DNA of 64,000 nucleotides from Ceratothoa steindachneri. Taxonomy: Eukaryota > Arthropoda > Malacostraca > Isopoda > Cymothoidae. Shown here one piece after another: positions 43,581 to 55,089 of this stretch (position 1 is the stretch's first letter; each line of letters opens with the position of its first letter). A program made the position numbers and the translations under genes. A model generated the notes under the pieces. That model saw only the letters and a program-made list of their open reading frames with translations. It did not search any database and was not told the DNA's origin. Where the stretch lies: contig OZ018329.1 in the NCBI GenBank assembly GCA_963969495.1, positions 151,092,502 to 151,156,501 of the forward strand, read 5' to 3'.

Positions 43581-44075
43581 GACTTGCAGCAGCAAAGACA
43601 TCATGAATACTACAAACTAGAGGCAACGACAATGGCATCATAAATACTGCAAATTAGGCACAGCAATAAAGGCATCATGAATACTGCAAATTAGGTACAG
43701 TAACGATCGCATTATAAATACTGAGAATTAGGTATAGCAACAATGGCATCATGAATACTGAATGAGAACTGGATGCAGCAACAATGGGATCATAAAAACT
43801 GCAAAATAGGGACAGCAACAATGGCATCATGAATTATAAACTAACAGCAACAACACTGGCATTATGAATACTGCAAATTAGGTGTAGAAACAATGGCACC
43901 ATGAATACTGCAAACTAGGTGCAGCAACAAAGGCATCTTGACTACTACAAACAAGGAACAGCAACAATGGCATCATGAATACTGTGAACTAGGTGCAGCA
44001 ACACTGACATCATGAATAATGCAAACTAGACGCAACAACAATGGCATCATGAATATTGCAAACTAGAAAAAGCAG
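43580..44075. repeat. 37-bp minisatellite, about 13 units, apparently grown from RNase H sequence
   Basis: The unit resembles cagcaacaatggcatcatgaatactgcaaactaggtg. It sits exactly where copy Y has gctcgccaaaaccgtggcgtcacggatatcgcgaaccagg (34,180-34,220), and the unit aligns to that stretch. Flanks on both sides continue the I-like element. Confidence 0.8.
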
Positions 44076-44094
44076 CAAAAAGGATGAACACAAT

Positions 44095-44600
44095 AGTCCT
44101 GGTACTGTGAATGCTTTGAGAGCAGAGGTGTGGTGACAAATAGTCAAAGGGGACACCCTCTTATGTTGGCATCCTGGGCAACATCAGAGGTGCCACCAGC
44201 TCGAGTACTACACTGAGCTCTTGAAGGAATTTCCTAGCCCTAAACCCAAAGAGCTTAGAGTATGACTGGTGTCTCTTGGTGGCATAGGTACCATCGAGAT
44301 TGGCTGTGGATGCAGTGAGAGCCGTTGATGACTGAGGGAGGCGCCAGGCTCGCACATACAGGCATAGAGTGCACTGTATACAGGGTCGAGCAAGTGTCAT
44401 CTCCCCAGCATCAATGAGTAAGCTCTCAATGGGGTATGTGAGGAAGGCACCAGGCAACAGTTGGAGGCCGGTGTGGTTTATCAAGTCCACCTTCTACAAT
44501 GCACGCTTGGATGTGGATGCTTAAAACTCACATCTATAGTCAAGCTTCGAACAAACAAAGGATTGATAGAAAAGCAAGGCACTAGCCTTATTTGCAGCCC
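44095..44600 (-). mobile_element. Decayed I-like fragment: end of RT
   Basis: A minus-strand frame of 109 codons (44,161-44,490) reads like copy Y around 34,575-34,900: HTGLQLLPGAF, IESLLIDAGEM, FGFRARKFLQEL. It belongs to the same copy as 42,960-43,580, split by the minisatellite. Confidence 0.7.
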
Positions 44601-44609
44601 AGGATAAAA

Positions 44610-45415
44610 GGAAATGAATGAATACCAAGTTTATTCTCTTGCAGACAAACAAAGGAAAGTTCAAGATCATCTAATGAGACCTTAAGTTCTTCCTATTTGG
44701 GAAGAACTCCCTGACATTTCCACTGTAAGATTGATCTTATGTGTTTCAAGTGGAGACAACTATAGCAATTTACTGTAGTGGAAGAGCCAGGCAGAGGCAA
44801 CAATGACCATCTACTATGTGATAAGCTGGTAGAAGTAGCGATAGATGACTAGTAGTAGTTCAAAACCAGGTGGAAATCGCAATTCCAAAATAGACCTTCC
44901 AGGACCATAATGTGAATTAAGTTCTGCTCACCACTCTATCCAGTCACTTTCACACAGCACACTGCTGCAAGCATGCACTCCACTCCCTGTCCATATTAAC
45001 ATTACCTAGCCATGCTGAGCTACCAGAAAAGGTTGGATGTGACCACTATGGATGCATGTCTGCAATGCAACACTTCACCCGCACACAATCAAACACATAA
45101 TGGAAGGCTACACTGTAGACTATCACACACACCAAAAACAACATACATACTTTGAGAGCTCTATAAGAAAACCTAGTACAGACCATATCCTTTCTCAGGT
45201 TCTTGGAGCAGCTCAGTTTTAGACAGTTTGAGGGTCAGTATAAACAAAAATTTTCAAACATTGATAATATAAAGGAAAGAAAATGGAACTGAACATATCA
45301 GTCCCAAATATAAAAATTATTCACAATTTTCTCCTTATGGGAAATTCAATTTTCATCAAGTTTTCTTGTTCATAGAGACAGATACTACTTTTTTCCCCCA
45401 GCATATAAAGATTCT
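44610..45415. other. Intronic DNA, nothing recognised
   Basis: Mixed-composition sequence between the I-like fragment and the TMEM169-like exon at 45,419. No gene, repeat unit or terminal repeat was seen. Confidence 0.4.
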
Positions 45416-45418
45416 TAC

Positions 45419-45612
45419 CTGTACCAAGTAAGTGTCCCAAGATAAAAAGAGTAGAAAGCAGAAATGACTCCTATAAAAGGAAATGCCAGCAGAGATATCA
45501 GAAGCACATGGGGACCAGCCCTTGAGGAGCACCTTTGTTTTGGCTTATCAGGACTCAGTGTTTGTGTGATTGAAGCTTCTAGTTCTTCCAGTTCTTCACG
45601 GGACAGGTTTAT
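45419..45612 (-). CDS. TMEM169: TMEM169-like, first transmembrane exon
   Basis: 194 nt. Acceptor: TTACCTTAATTAG (AG at 45,613-45,614). Donor: TACAG then GTAAGAAT (GT at 45,417-45,418). It starts in phase 0 and ends two bases into a codon, completed by the next exon. It encodes [14 protein letters not shown], matching the TLTEKELQEL-type block of TMEM169. A Pro/Lys linker with RAGPHVLL follows, then a hydrophobic helix, and then FYLGTLTWY, corresponding to the conserved FYYGTITWY-type end of the first membrane segment. The family's function is not established. Confidence 0.9.
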
Positions 45613-45619
45613 CTAATTA

Positions 45620-48400
45620 AGGTAAAAGATTTTTTTTAATAAATTTCTTCAGAAATGCTATGTAATTGATATGTCACAAAGACAACTGAAAATACAGTGC
45701 TAGTATTCTAATATGTAAAAAGAAAATTGTGATGAGATGCAAGAAATGGGTAAAGATTAAGTTATTATTTAATTGATAAAGAGTAGGGAGACATTAGAAA
45801 TTTTGAAATAAGGTCAGTAAAGAAAATAGTAAAGTTAGGGGAAGTGAAAATGCATTAAAGATACATATCTGAACTAACCTAAAGTTGCTTTATCACTCAT
45901 CTGGTGACAAAAAAACAAACAAAAAACTACACAGGGATGGACGGGGGGGAAGGAATGAATTAAAAACAGGAGAAAACATGACTCCTCTAAACATGCATCC
46001 ATTCTTCACTAAAATTCCCTCAATCTTCTTTATGCAGGAATGCTTGGCAAAACAGACATGAATTGGAGAAATATTTTTTTTAAATCTCAAGGAGCAAAGA
46101 ACATAGGTTCTCTACCCTGTAAATTTGAACCTCTATGAGCAATCCTTAAGATTGATATATAGGGTTGGCTTTTTAATTTAAACTCTTTTAATACTTCTAA
46201 AACTTTTGTTTTTTTAATTAAATCAAATTAAATTTTAAAAACTTACAACCACAAATATACTTTTTTTTGACAAATTATTTTCATCTATGTGTAGAATTGA
46301 AAAGAAAATAAAAAACTTACGACCTACACTCAGCCCTCTATTTAATGGATCATAGAATCTCAATGAACAAATACCCAGCAACGAACATTTTGTCTTTTGC
46401 TGGGTAGATTTGGCGTCAAGTGTTGGATTGTTCACCCATAAAAAGGGAACGTGAGTTGGGTCTAGACCATCGTGAGACAGGGTAGTTTTATCCTACATTG
46501 TTTAATAAATAATTAGTGAATGGTTACCCCACTGAGCACGAGAGTAGCCGAGGGTTAGGACTAATGATGTATTAGTTGATTCAACAAATTGTATGCTGCG
46601 AAGCTAAGTCCTTAGGAAAAAAGCTTGAATGCCTCTCAGAACTGATTCCTTACCAGACACTGGGAACCTATTTCTGAATGGAAATTGCGATAAGAGACCC
46701 AAGTTCAACTCTCTTTCCTTTTTTTTTATTCTGAACGTTAAAGTAATGAAATAAATATATTTAAATAACCTTTGTTTTTTTTTACATGCAAAAGTGTTAA
46801 AAATAAAAAGTTGGCATACAGTGATTCTTATTAATATTACAAGCCAAAATGCAAAAATTAAAAATTCTGTTAACACGAGTGCAAGGAAGTTTTGGTTATA
46901 AGATCTAAGGCTATTATCATTGTAGAAATACTTTGATTTTAGCCTCGTAATCAGCTAGGGAAAATACCAGCAATTCTTTATTTGTTTTTATTTTTTAAAA
47001 TGACATTGTTGGGTATCCTGATACCCTGGTAAGTGAAAAGCATTGTAGCGTGTTCCGGCGACTACTTAAAAGTAAAATAAATTGTCATAAAATAACAAAA
47101 CCTTAGTTGACGAGGTTAATATAGCCAGTGGTGCACGTCTTAAAAATATTAAAGGCAAGTTATATAGATGGTATAACAAAACAAATTGCTCTAGCATAAG
47201 TTTTACTTAGTGCTGAAATAATATTAAAAGGGTGAAGTTAATACCAAATGACTAAAAAAGTAAGTGACAAACGCGTTTCTTGTAGCCGATCTCGGTTCAT
47301 TAGCCCTTTGCTAGTAGCTCCTGGAGCTTTTGTAATTACAATTCCTGGTCCACATGTACACAATTAATCCGTTGAGAAGCCATAAGGTATGAGAGACAAG
47401 TATAAAATGTCGATCTCTTAAAGTTTGTAACCTTCTGTGGTGGAATTTTAATTGTATACCGGTATTTATCGTATGTAAGTATTTTCAAGCAATGGACCAC
47501 CTTTCCCCCCTTTTAATCCGTTAAATCGAGGGTCAAGTGTATATGAAAGCAAATGCTTTGAAATGAAATATTGTATAAAATAAACCAAAGTTAATGTATA
47601 ATTCCTCATTTGAACAAGGCCAAAATGTCTTTTTGCAAGCAAATAGTCTACATCAGTTATCTTATTCTAAAAAAAAAACCTCCTGGAAGAAACAGTATTA
47701 TTAATTGGTAGAGATCATTAATGCAAGTTGGTAGTATCCAAGATGTGAAAAGAGAGAGAAAATGAATTAAGTGAATAGAAGAAAATGTTGTAACTTGTGA
47801 ACTATTATGATAATTTGCACATAAACAATATTCCCACATTGGAAATATCTGTGCAAACAGTTTGCCACCTCAACAACATTTCTTACCACACTTTTATGTC
47901 TGGGGACCCACCAGAAGCCAATCTCTACATCAACCTCAGCAGCATTAGAAATAACATTGTGAATGTTATGGAAAAAGTGGTATCAAGATTCACATGCCTG
48001 AAAGGCTCTAAGGCTAAATCAACTAGACAACTACAGACTCAGGGGAGATGATGGAGGTACCAACTACACCCTTCAGATTTGATGGCCTCAGTGTACACAG
48101 TCACAGTTTGTGTGACACCAAAAGTTTATTGAAAGGAAAAATGCAACAATCCTGGTGCTGCAGAAGCCTTGGGAGCAAAGACAGCAAAAAATATTCTGAG
48201 GCATCTTAGAGAGAATCAGTGCCACCAGCCTGACATTTTTCATGACACTCATTGGTGACTGCCGCCAAGGGCATAAGCCGGGATAATTAATATTTGCCTA
48301 CATAAAAACACACAAAAAACAACCACACACAAAAACCATACACACTAAAAATAAATAAACAAATGAAAACAAGAAGAAAAATAGGCACACACTGGCACCA
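45620..48400. other. AT-rich intron, nothing recognised
   Basis: Poly(T) and poly(A) runs and short frames only. A 84-codon plus frame at 47,797-48,051 has ordinary composition but no family I know. Confidence 0.4.
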
Positions 48401-48404
48401 GTGA

Positions 48405-49570
48405 CTTTATTTAGTGCACCTATATGGCAACTGCTTTCAAGGGAATAAGTCGACATAATTTAAAATTTCAGCCTAGTGATAGGCTACTTCAAAATCACCA
48501 AAAGCCAAAAGCAAATTAACCCCCCCAAAACAAAAACAAACAAGAAGGAACCCAGGCGCATGAACATGCAACTTACAACACTAAGAGTCAAATAAAATGG
48601 AGTAAGCCAGCCTCCTCCAAAAAGTGAGATAGTCAACAAGTCTGAATATGTAAGCCCATCCTGAGTACAGGGGACAAGCAGTAGTGACCCTGCTCATCCT
48701 GATACCAGTGCAAGTAACATGAGTGAAGATCACCCAGAATGAGACATTCAACAAGAATGTGCTGAAGAGCCTGGGGGACAATGTAGTCATTACAATAAAG
48801 TGCAATCAAGAACTCCATCAAATGAAGGTGCATCCCACAAGTGTATCCAATTCAAAGATGATAGAAAGTAACCTGAAACCCTTGCAGCATTTGGGGAGGG
48901 TCCATGGGAAGTCACGGTGCAGTGGTGTGCAACTTTAATTTCCCATGGCCTGTCTCCCATCATCTTTGCCAAGCAGCCCCGAGGGATGCCCTGATACCCT
49001 CCATGCTGTCAGTGCGAGGAAGAGTGAAATGCTGGTCTGGACACCCAGGCATCTCAGATTATTTGGCACCCTCATTCCCTGCAATTCCCACCCTCCATGA
49101 ACCCAGCAGGAGATAATCTTGTGGGGTCACAGATACCGTGAACCAGGGCATGTGGAGATTTCAATGCCCCAAAAGCACTCTGGGTGCTTTGTGAGTCACT
49201 AAATATCACAAGGCATTATCTAATGTACCGAGTGGTGTATTGCAAACAACCTGGCTGTGAAGAGAGATGCAACACCTGGTAGAGCCCCGCTGACTTCAAA
49301 CAGAGGGGATACAGTGTGGCCTCCTTAGACTTGGGGCTATCTAAATACACAAGCACAGATCCAGCGTGACACAAACTGTGCTCCAAAAAGGCCAAATGCA
49401 ATACTCATGGCACTGTGGAAGCTTTGAAAGCAGAGGCATGGTGACAAATAGTCAAAAGTGGTACCCTCCAGGCAAGTATCATGGGCAGAACAAGAGGCCA
49501 CAGTAGCCTGAGAGCTACACCGAGCTCTCGAATGAGTTTTCTAGCCATAAACCCAAAGGGCTTAGGGTTG
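48405..49570 (-). mobile_element. Decayed I-like fragment: 3' UTR, RNase H, end of RT
   Basis: It is collinear with 33,385-34,660. Markers are tatggcaactgctttcaag (3' hairpin region, 48,424), gagacattcaacaagaatgtg (48,740) and agagccccgctgacttcaaacagaggggatac (49,282). It ends at gggcttaggg (49,557). Stops and small deletions are scattered through the frame. Confidence 0.7.
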
Positions 49571-49574
49571 TGGT

Positions 49575-50970
49575 ATTTTTTTTTTGTCTCAACTCAACTG
49601 TGCCCAACTTATATTTCAGGTTTTGGTGAAGGATGGAGGACAAAGCTGCATGGAAGCAGTGTCAGACCCCTGTCTTTCACTGAAAATTAATGTATTTTTT
49701 TTTTCTTAGGCTGAATATGAAAATAGGATTGTGAGTGAATAAAAGATACATAAAAAAAGAGACAACATTTTGTTTCAGAGTGCACAAAGAAAAGCAGAGC
49801 TGGATGTGAAAGCCAGGTGTGCATATGTATAAGTGATAAATGTGTATGGGTGGTGTGTATATATATGAGGGTTGGGGGATATGTTACACCATCAAGGAGT
49901 GAGTAGGGGGAAATCCCCCCCCCTTATTCCAGCTCCTAAGGTACCACTGCTCTCATTTCGGAGTGAGGAAGGAGTCGGGGTGTGTTGAACTGAGGACCAC
50001 ACCCTTCCTTTCATGAGGGTGAGATGGATCAAGCCAGTCACCAGTGCTCTCCCCACCCCAATTCCACACTCAAAGAGAGATAGAGAGGAATCACCCTAAA
50101 TGCACTGTAATATGATCTTATTCTCTTTTTCTTTTAATTTCTATATATTTAAATATTTAGATAGGCAGGTTAAAGTATTTTAATTAAATTTTATATTTTC
50201 AGAGTACTTAGCCAAATTCATTTTAACAAATTAAAAATATCTGTATTTATTTTCTTTTAATTACAAAATTTAAAACGTTAAGTTTAGTATGAAGAAAATT
50301 CAATTTTGTTGTCGAAAAAGAAAAAAAAGAGAGACCCCAGTTAAGATGTTCGAATCTTACGTCTATTTTTGTCTAATGAATGAAAAATCTCTGTGGCATT
50401 TCTCTGATTGTAAATATTCCTTTTGAGTAGTAGTTAGTTCTTAAATAAATCTATTCTTATAACCCTCTTATTTATTAGTAACCCAATTGCTTGAATTCTT
50501 AAGCTTCTGCCTCTTTGTTCCTTTTTCTTAAGTCTGCTATTTTCCCCTTGATTTCTCCAGTTCTACATAACCTTGAACAATGAACCCATTTAAGTTTTTT
50601 TCCTATTCACTCTTCTACTATCTCATTTCCTATTTCCTTTTTAAACACTCCTTCTCCGAGTTGTCATTTGGGCTGGATTTACGCCCCAGCCAAGCCTTTT
50701 GAACAACTCCCATATCATTGTATGTTCTGCTGAACAAATCAGAGCAGCAACAGTGAGAAAAAGAGACTGCCCCGGGGCAAATTAGTGGCCACAGAGTAGA
50801 GTAGACTCATAAGTTGTGGTTGTGCCAAAACTGCAATTAAGTGGGGGAGCAAGCTCGCCAGGTCGTTTGTGTAGACCTTTGTAAATATTACCTTATTCTA
50901 AATCCAAATTTATTTATATTGTACATGCTTAGTATTCTTACTTTAGTCAGTGTTTTCTGCATTTTCTTGT
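49575..50970. other. Intronic DNA, nothing recognised
   Basis: AT-rich with no coding block. A purine-rich stretch lies near 50,320 and the microsatellite begins at about 50,979. Confidence 0.4.
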
Positions 50971-50976
50971 TTATTT

Positions 50977-50978
<2 letters not shown>

Positions 50979-51038
<60 letters not shown>
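50979..51038. repeat. (TA)n microsatellite
   Basis: About 30 uninterrupted TA units. Confidence 0.95.
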
Positions 51039-51039
<1 letters not shown>

Positions 51040-51139
51040 AAGCTTTTTTAAATAAAGAAAATTGATATTTGGGACTCCTTAAAACCTCCTCCTAATCTAA
51101 TGGATGTCTCACCGTGTGACTGAGTGGTTAGTAAAACTG

Positions 51140-51330
51140 ACCAATACAGGGTATGACTGCCATTTCTTGGGGGCATAAGGACCATAAAGATTAGCTGCAG
51201 ATGCAGTGAGAGCCATTGGCAACTGAGGGAGGCGCCAGGCTTGTGCATACAGGCAAATAATGCACTATGCATGGTGCAAGCGAGTGAATCTCCCCAGCAT
51301 CGACAAGTAAGCTCTCAATGGGGGACGGCG
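51140..51330 (-). mobile_element. Small I-like fragment: end of RT
   Basis: It matches 34,670-34,850: gggtatgactg, attagctgcagatgcagtgagag, aggcgccaggct, and agcatcgacaagtaagctctcaatggggga. No poly(A). Confidence 0.7.
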
Positions 51331-51339
51331 GGACATCCT

Positions 51340-52190
51340 GAGTTAAGATAGAATTACTGAGTTCTATGTAATAATTTCTCTGATTGGTTTATTAACGGGG
51401 TATCATTTAGAATGTTTGGTTGTGGTGGAGCGAAAGTGAGTGTGTGTGTGAAAGGCCATTCTCCCACCCCTTTTCCCAATACCCTCTCTCTTCCTCTGTA
51501 AGAATGTGTGTATGAACGGAAACATTATTTGTTTGTTTTTTTCTTTTTGTATATATAAATTGATTTTCTTGTTTTGTATAAAATCTCTTTTTTTTTTCTC
51601 TTCCTCAGCTAAATGTTAAATATTTTTTCCGGAAGACCACTCTAGTAAATTATAGATAATATTACCTACCAAATTTGTAAAGAGTGGCGGCGACAGTAGG
51701 GCTTGAGGTACACCAGAAGTTGTGCATCCTATTGGGACAGAAGAGCTGTTTTTTGTAGCCTTGAACCCGATCACTATATATTGTATCAAACTCAGAGGTA
51801 CCAGCTTTCTTTTTTTCTGTAAGACGTCTCGGAGGCACCAGCCTTGTTAGTCTTCATAAAGTTATAGTTGAGTGGCAGCCGGCAGGACTCCCCTTCCTCC
51901 CTCCCAGCTCAGGTACCACATGAGGCCTTTTCTTTTTTGCATGTACCAGTTTTGTTTGCGCATTTATCTCTTTTTTTTTTTTCTTCTTCTTGTCTCTTGG
52001 TTGGGTTATAGGCCTGTGATTGGATATTAAAATTGCAAATTGCTCAAGCCCATTTTTTTTTGTTGTGTAAATAAATAAGAGATCTCTTATAAATATTTAC
52101 CCCATATTTTTCTTGTAAATAAAGGACTGTACATACAATCCGTTTCATTCTCCTTCGATTTCTCATGTCCAAATTAGTGTAGGAAGCGGG
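51340..52190. other. Intronic DNA, nothing recognised
   Basis: T-rich sequence with short T runs and cagcct/accag repeats near 51,790-51,910. No family recognised. Confidence 0.4.
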
Positions 52191-52199
52191 TTGGAATGA

Positions 52200-53090
52200 T
52201 TGGGATTATAGATTTTCAGCCTGCACTCATTTAGGATGTTTGGTGATGGTTTCAAGTATCTTTGGGTGAAAGTAGTGTGGATGTGTTGGATTAAGTTGGG
52301 TTTAGCGATGGGGGAGGGAGGTCATTGTAGGTGTTGGGAGTAGTGTATTGGGGCTTTTTTTCTTTTGTCTGGGTGCTGGGGATTTTACTGTTAGATGGTG
52401 GTTGGGGGAGGGGGGCAGGTTAATGCTCTCCTGAAATATTGGGTTCCAATTATTTTTAGTGGTATTTTTGTTTCAGGATGTAGGTATGGAGTGGGTGTGA
52501 TACATGTACATCCTGTAATTGTTTCAGTGTGATTTGGAGTTTTTTGTACGAGATTTGGCTGTGATTGGGTGGCATACAGCGTCTCTGTAGTTGAAGGTGG
52601 TGTGGATGAAGTGTTTGTATAGAGTGGTGAGAGATTCTTTCTGTTGTCCAATTGAAATGTTTGATAGTGCTTTGAGGGTATCGATTTTCCTTGTGGCCTT
52701 GTTTGTAATATTTGTTGTATGGGTTTTGAATGTCATGTGTGAATAGGTTGAATAATAGAGGTGAGAGAATGACTGCTTGTAGGATGCCATTGTAGAGTTG
52801 TCAGGTGTACGAGGTCAAGGTTCAGTGGGTGGACTTTGGCCTGCCTGCCAAAGATGAAGTTTATTAACCAATTTAGGTCATTGTTGGGAAAATGGTGTTG
52901 AGGATTTTGTGTGTTGGTACTAGATCAAAGGCTTTCTTTATATCTATTGTGAAAAGGATTGTACATGAGAAGGTAAGGGCTGGTTGAAGACATAGATTAT
53001 GTGTTGGGTGAGGTTGGTGAGGAGGGTTGTGGTTGAGTGTGTTTTCCTGAAACTTTAGTGTGTTAGACAGAGGTACAATAGTGGACATTA
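52200..53090 (-). mobile_element. Decayed jockey/CR1-like element, third copy
   Basis: Minus-strand pieces include TTNITNKATRKIDTLKALSN (52,640-52,700) and FTIDIKKAFDLVPTHKIL (near 52,930), an RT motif A of the DI-KAFD-V type. ITGCTCITPTPYLHPETKIP lies near 52,470. Several frames and stops are present. Same family as 13.4-15.1 kb and 38.1-39.1 kb. Confidence 0.65.
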
Positions 53091-53301
53091 ATGATTCAGA
53101 CCCTTAGGTTTCCATGATAAAACTTAAGAGTAGCTTCAAACCAAATAATGTTAATGAATGGATGATAAATTACAGCTATAAACTAAGCATGGTTATAAGT
53201 TGTACATGTTAAGATGGATAAAACTGCGAGTTACATGCAAAAGAGCATTTTTATTCTAAATATATGGCGGTTAATTAGATCCAAGCGGTGTATTTCTATT
53301 A

Positions 53302-53596
53302 CAGTAAACCCTTGATATAATGAACCTCAATATAACAAATTTCAGATATAACAAACCAAATTTCCTTCAATCAGGCAAGTGTTACACGCTGCGCTGCAGC
53401 ACATCCACTCACTGGCTCACACAACTCAGTGGGCTGTGAACATTGCGTAGGAGAGGTTGTTCTGGCATTCTCTTCCTCTCTTCATATACAGATTAATGAA
53501 CAAACTTGGTTTGTTATTTCCATCGCTTTTAACAACCTTTCAGCTTTAATGAACGACCCCCCACCCCATATAGTTCTTTATATCAAGGGTTTACTG
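53302..53596. mobile_element. Tigger/pogo-like MITE, 295 bp
   Basis: The inverted ends CAGTAAACCCTTGATATAA and the inverse (ttatatcaagggtttactg) are flanked by TA at 53,300-53,301 and 53,597-53,598. The inner repeat atataacaaa continues the palindromic style. The short open frame inside is not considered a gene. Confidence 0.8.
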
Positions 53597-53799
53597 TACT
53601 TCTATCTTCGAAACAACCAACTAATTTAGGGTAGTAACTTACTTCCATGAATTCTTAGCACTTTCAGTCATTACTTCTTTGTCAAGATCCGAGCAGCAAG
53701 CATACCTAAGGGACCCATTACACTTGCATATATCCAGGAGCTAATTGTTAAGCTAAGTCAAGAGGTATGTAACACATCCAGTGCATATCCAGCTTATGG

Positions 53800-54115
53800 T
53801 GTAGTGATCTATGGAGGAGTGTGTAGATATCTAGTGTTTTGCATTTATTGCATTTTACAGAGCTCTGACTCGTGGATTTTTTTTGTGGTAAGTGATGAGA
53901 GGGAACCGGGGTTGAGTTCTATGTCCCCAGCAATTTGGACAAGAATGGGGAGGGCTGGGTCATCACCACTCATAGGAAGGAAGTGTAGGGGGGATTTGGG
54001 TGTTTGGGCTTTTGAAAAGTTGGGCAGGAACCCATTGGACAAGATCCTGAGATCAAGGGACAGCACAAGGGTGCAGGAAGGGAATGAATAGATAGATATC
54101 TTTGTACTCATCATC
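53800..54115 (-). pseudogene. CR1/L2-like ORF N-terminal fragment with a 2A-like motif
   Basis: The minus-strand frame reads PALPILVQIAGDIELNPGS near 53,905-53,960. GDIELNPG followed by Pro is the ribosome-skipping 2A motif, found at the N terminus of many CR1-like ORF2 proteins in invertebrates. Here the last residue is Ser instead of Pro, so skipping would not be expected. Nothing of the endonuclease or RT follows in frame. Confidence 0.6.
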
Positions 54116-54280
54116 AGCTGAGTTTGTCTTCTTGGAGTTGGTTGTCATCTTCCAGCTTCTTTGAACCTGCAAGGAGCAGTAGTCCAACTGCGATCAATGA
54201 AATATATAAAGAGTGGACTTGAACAGTGCTTAAACATTTTCTCTGAGGACCATCTCATACTCAGCTGACTCTAAAAGAAG

Positions 54281-54767
54281 CAGGGTTGGCAAAAAAAACA
54301 AAAATTTTGAAAAAGCCCAATAAAACCCGGGTTTTATTCTGGGTTTTTCAAAAAACAAATGCAACAAGCATTAGAATAACATAGAAAAAAATAGCTATCT
54401 CTATTTTTATATAATATTAATAATTACTTAGTTTAATAATTATATTATAGTAAGAATAGATCACAGTAACAGATCACTGATCGAGAATTTGGGGTACCCA
54501 AGTCCCATGATAGCCATAACCTGTAGAAGGAGAGATGAATTATGAGTCAGTATCAGAGAAATAACCTTAATTTGATACATATTTGTTGAAATTATAAACA
54601 TAAATATGCATTTTGAATAAAATAATGATAACTAGCATTCATTTCTTGAAAAAAAAAAAAGAAGTAATTTTGAAAAAAAAAAACTCGGGTTTTTTCAAAT
54701 TTCACTTAAAAAAGCCCCCCAAAACCTGGGTTTTTTAGGGCTACTTTTTTTTTATTTGCCCACCCTG
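54281..54767. mobile_element. hAT-like MITE, 487 bp
   Basis: The ends CAGGGTTGGCAAA and (inverse) CAGGGTGGGCAAA carry one mismatch, with a near-perfect 8-bp duplication (aaaagaag at 54,273-54,280 and caaagaag at 54,768-54,775). Inside both ends gggttttttcaaa-type and aaaaagccc-type sequences are inverted copies. The interior is AT-rich. Confidence 0.75.
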
Positions 54768-54789
54768 CAAAGAAGGTGCAAAATGGTGT

Positions 54790-55078
54790 GACATTCAAGG
54801 AATAAAATATGGATCCATGGTGATAGGGGTTCTGGAGAATTTAACAATCCCATCTACCAATTTAAACTCCTCAACTGAGATAAAAAAGTCAAAATTTTGT
54901 TGAATGCCAACCAATGCACTCAATCCAAACATCACTGTGGTCACTTTTTGAGCAAAGGGCAGCCCTGCAAAAGATATTTGAATGGGAAAGTGATCACCCT
55001 CCAAAGTTCACTTGTGCAAAAGGAGAGGACAGAAATATATCATTTTTTTTTTTTAAGGGGCTATCTGGCGACTAGAAA
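54790..55078 (-). mobile_element. Two small I-like fragments (endonuclease, and a 3' end with poly(A))
   Basis: 54,790-55,020 matches the endonuclease/RT-linker region near 36,540-36,740 (actgagataaaaaa, atttgaatgggaaagtgatcac). At 55,040-55,078 a poly(T) of about 14 is followed by aaggggctatctggcgacta, the last bases of the family's 3' end. This second piece is a heavily 5'-truncated insertion. Confidence 0.65.
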
Positions 55079-55089
55079 TATATCAAGAC

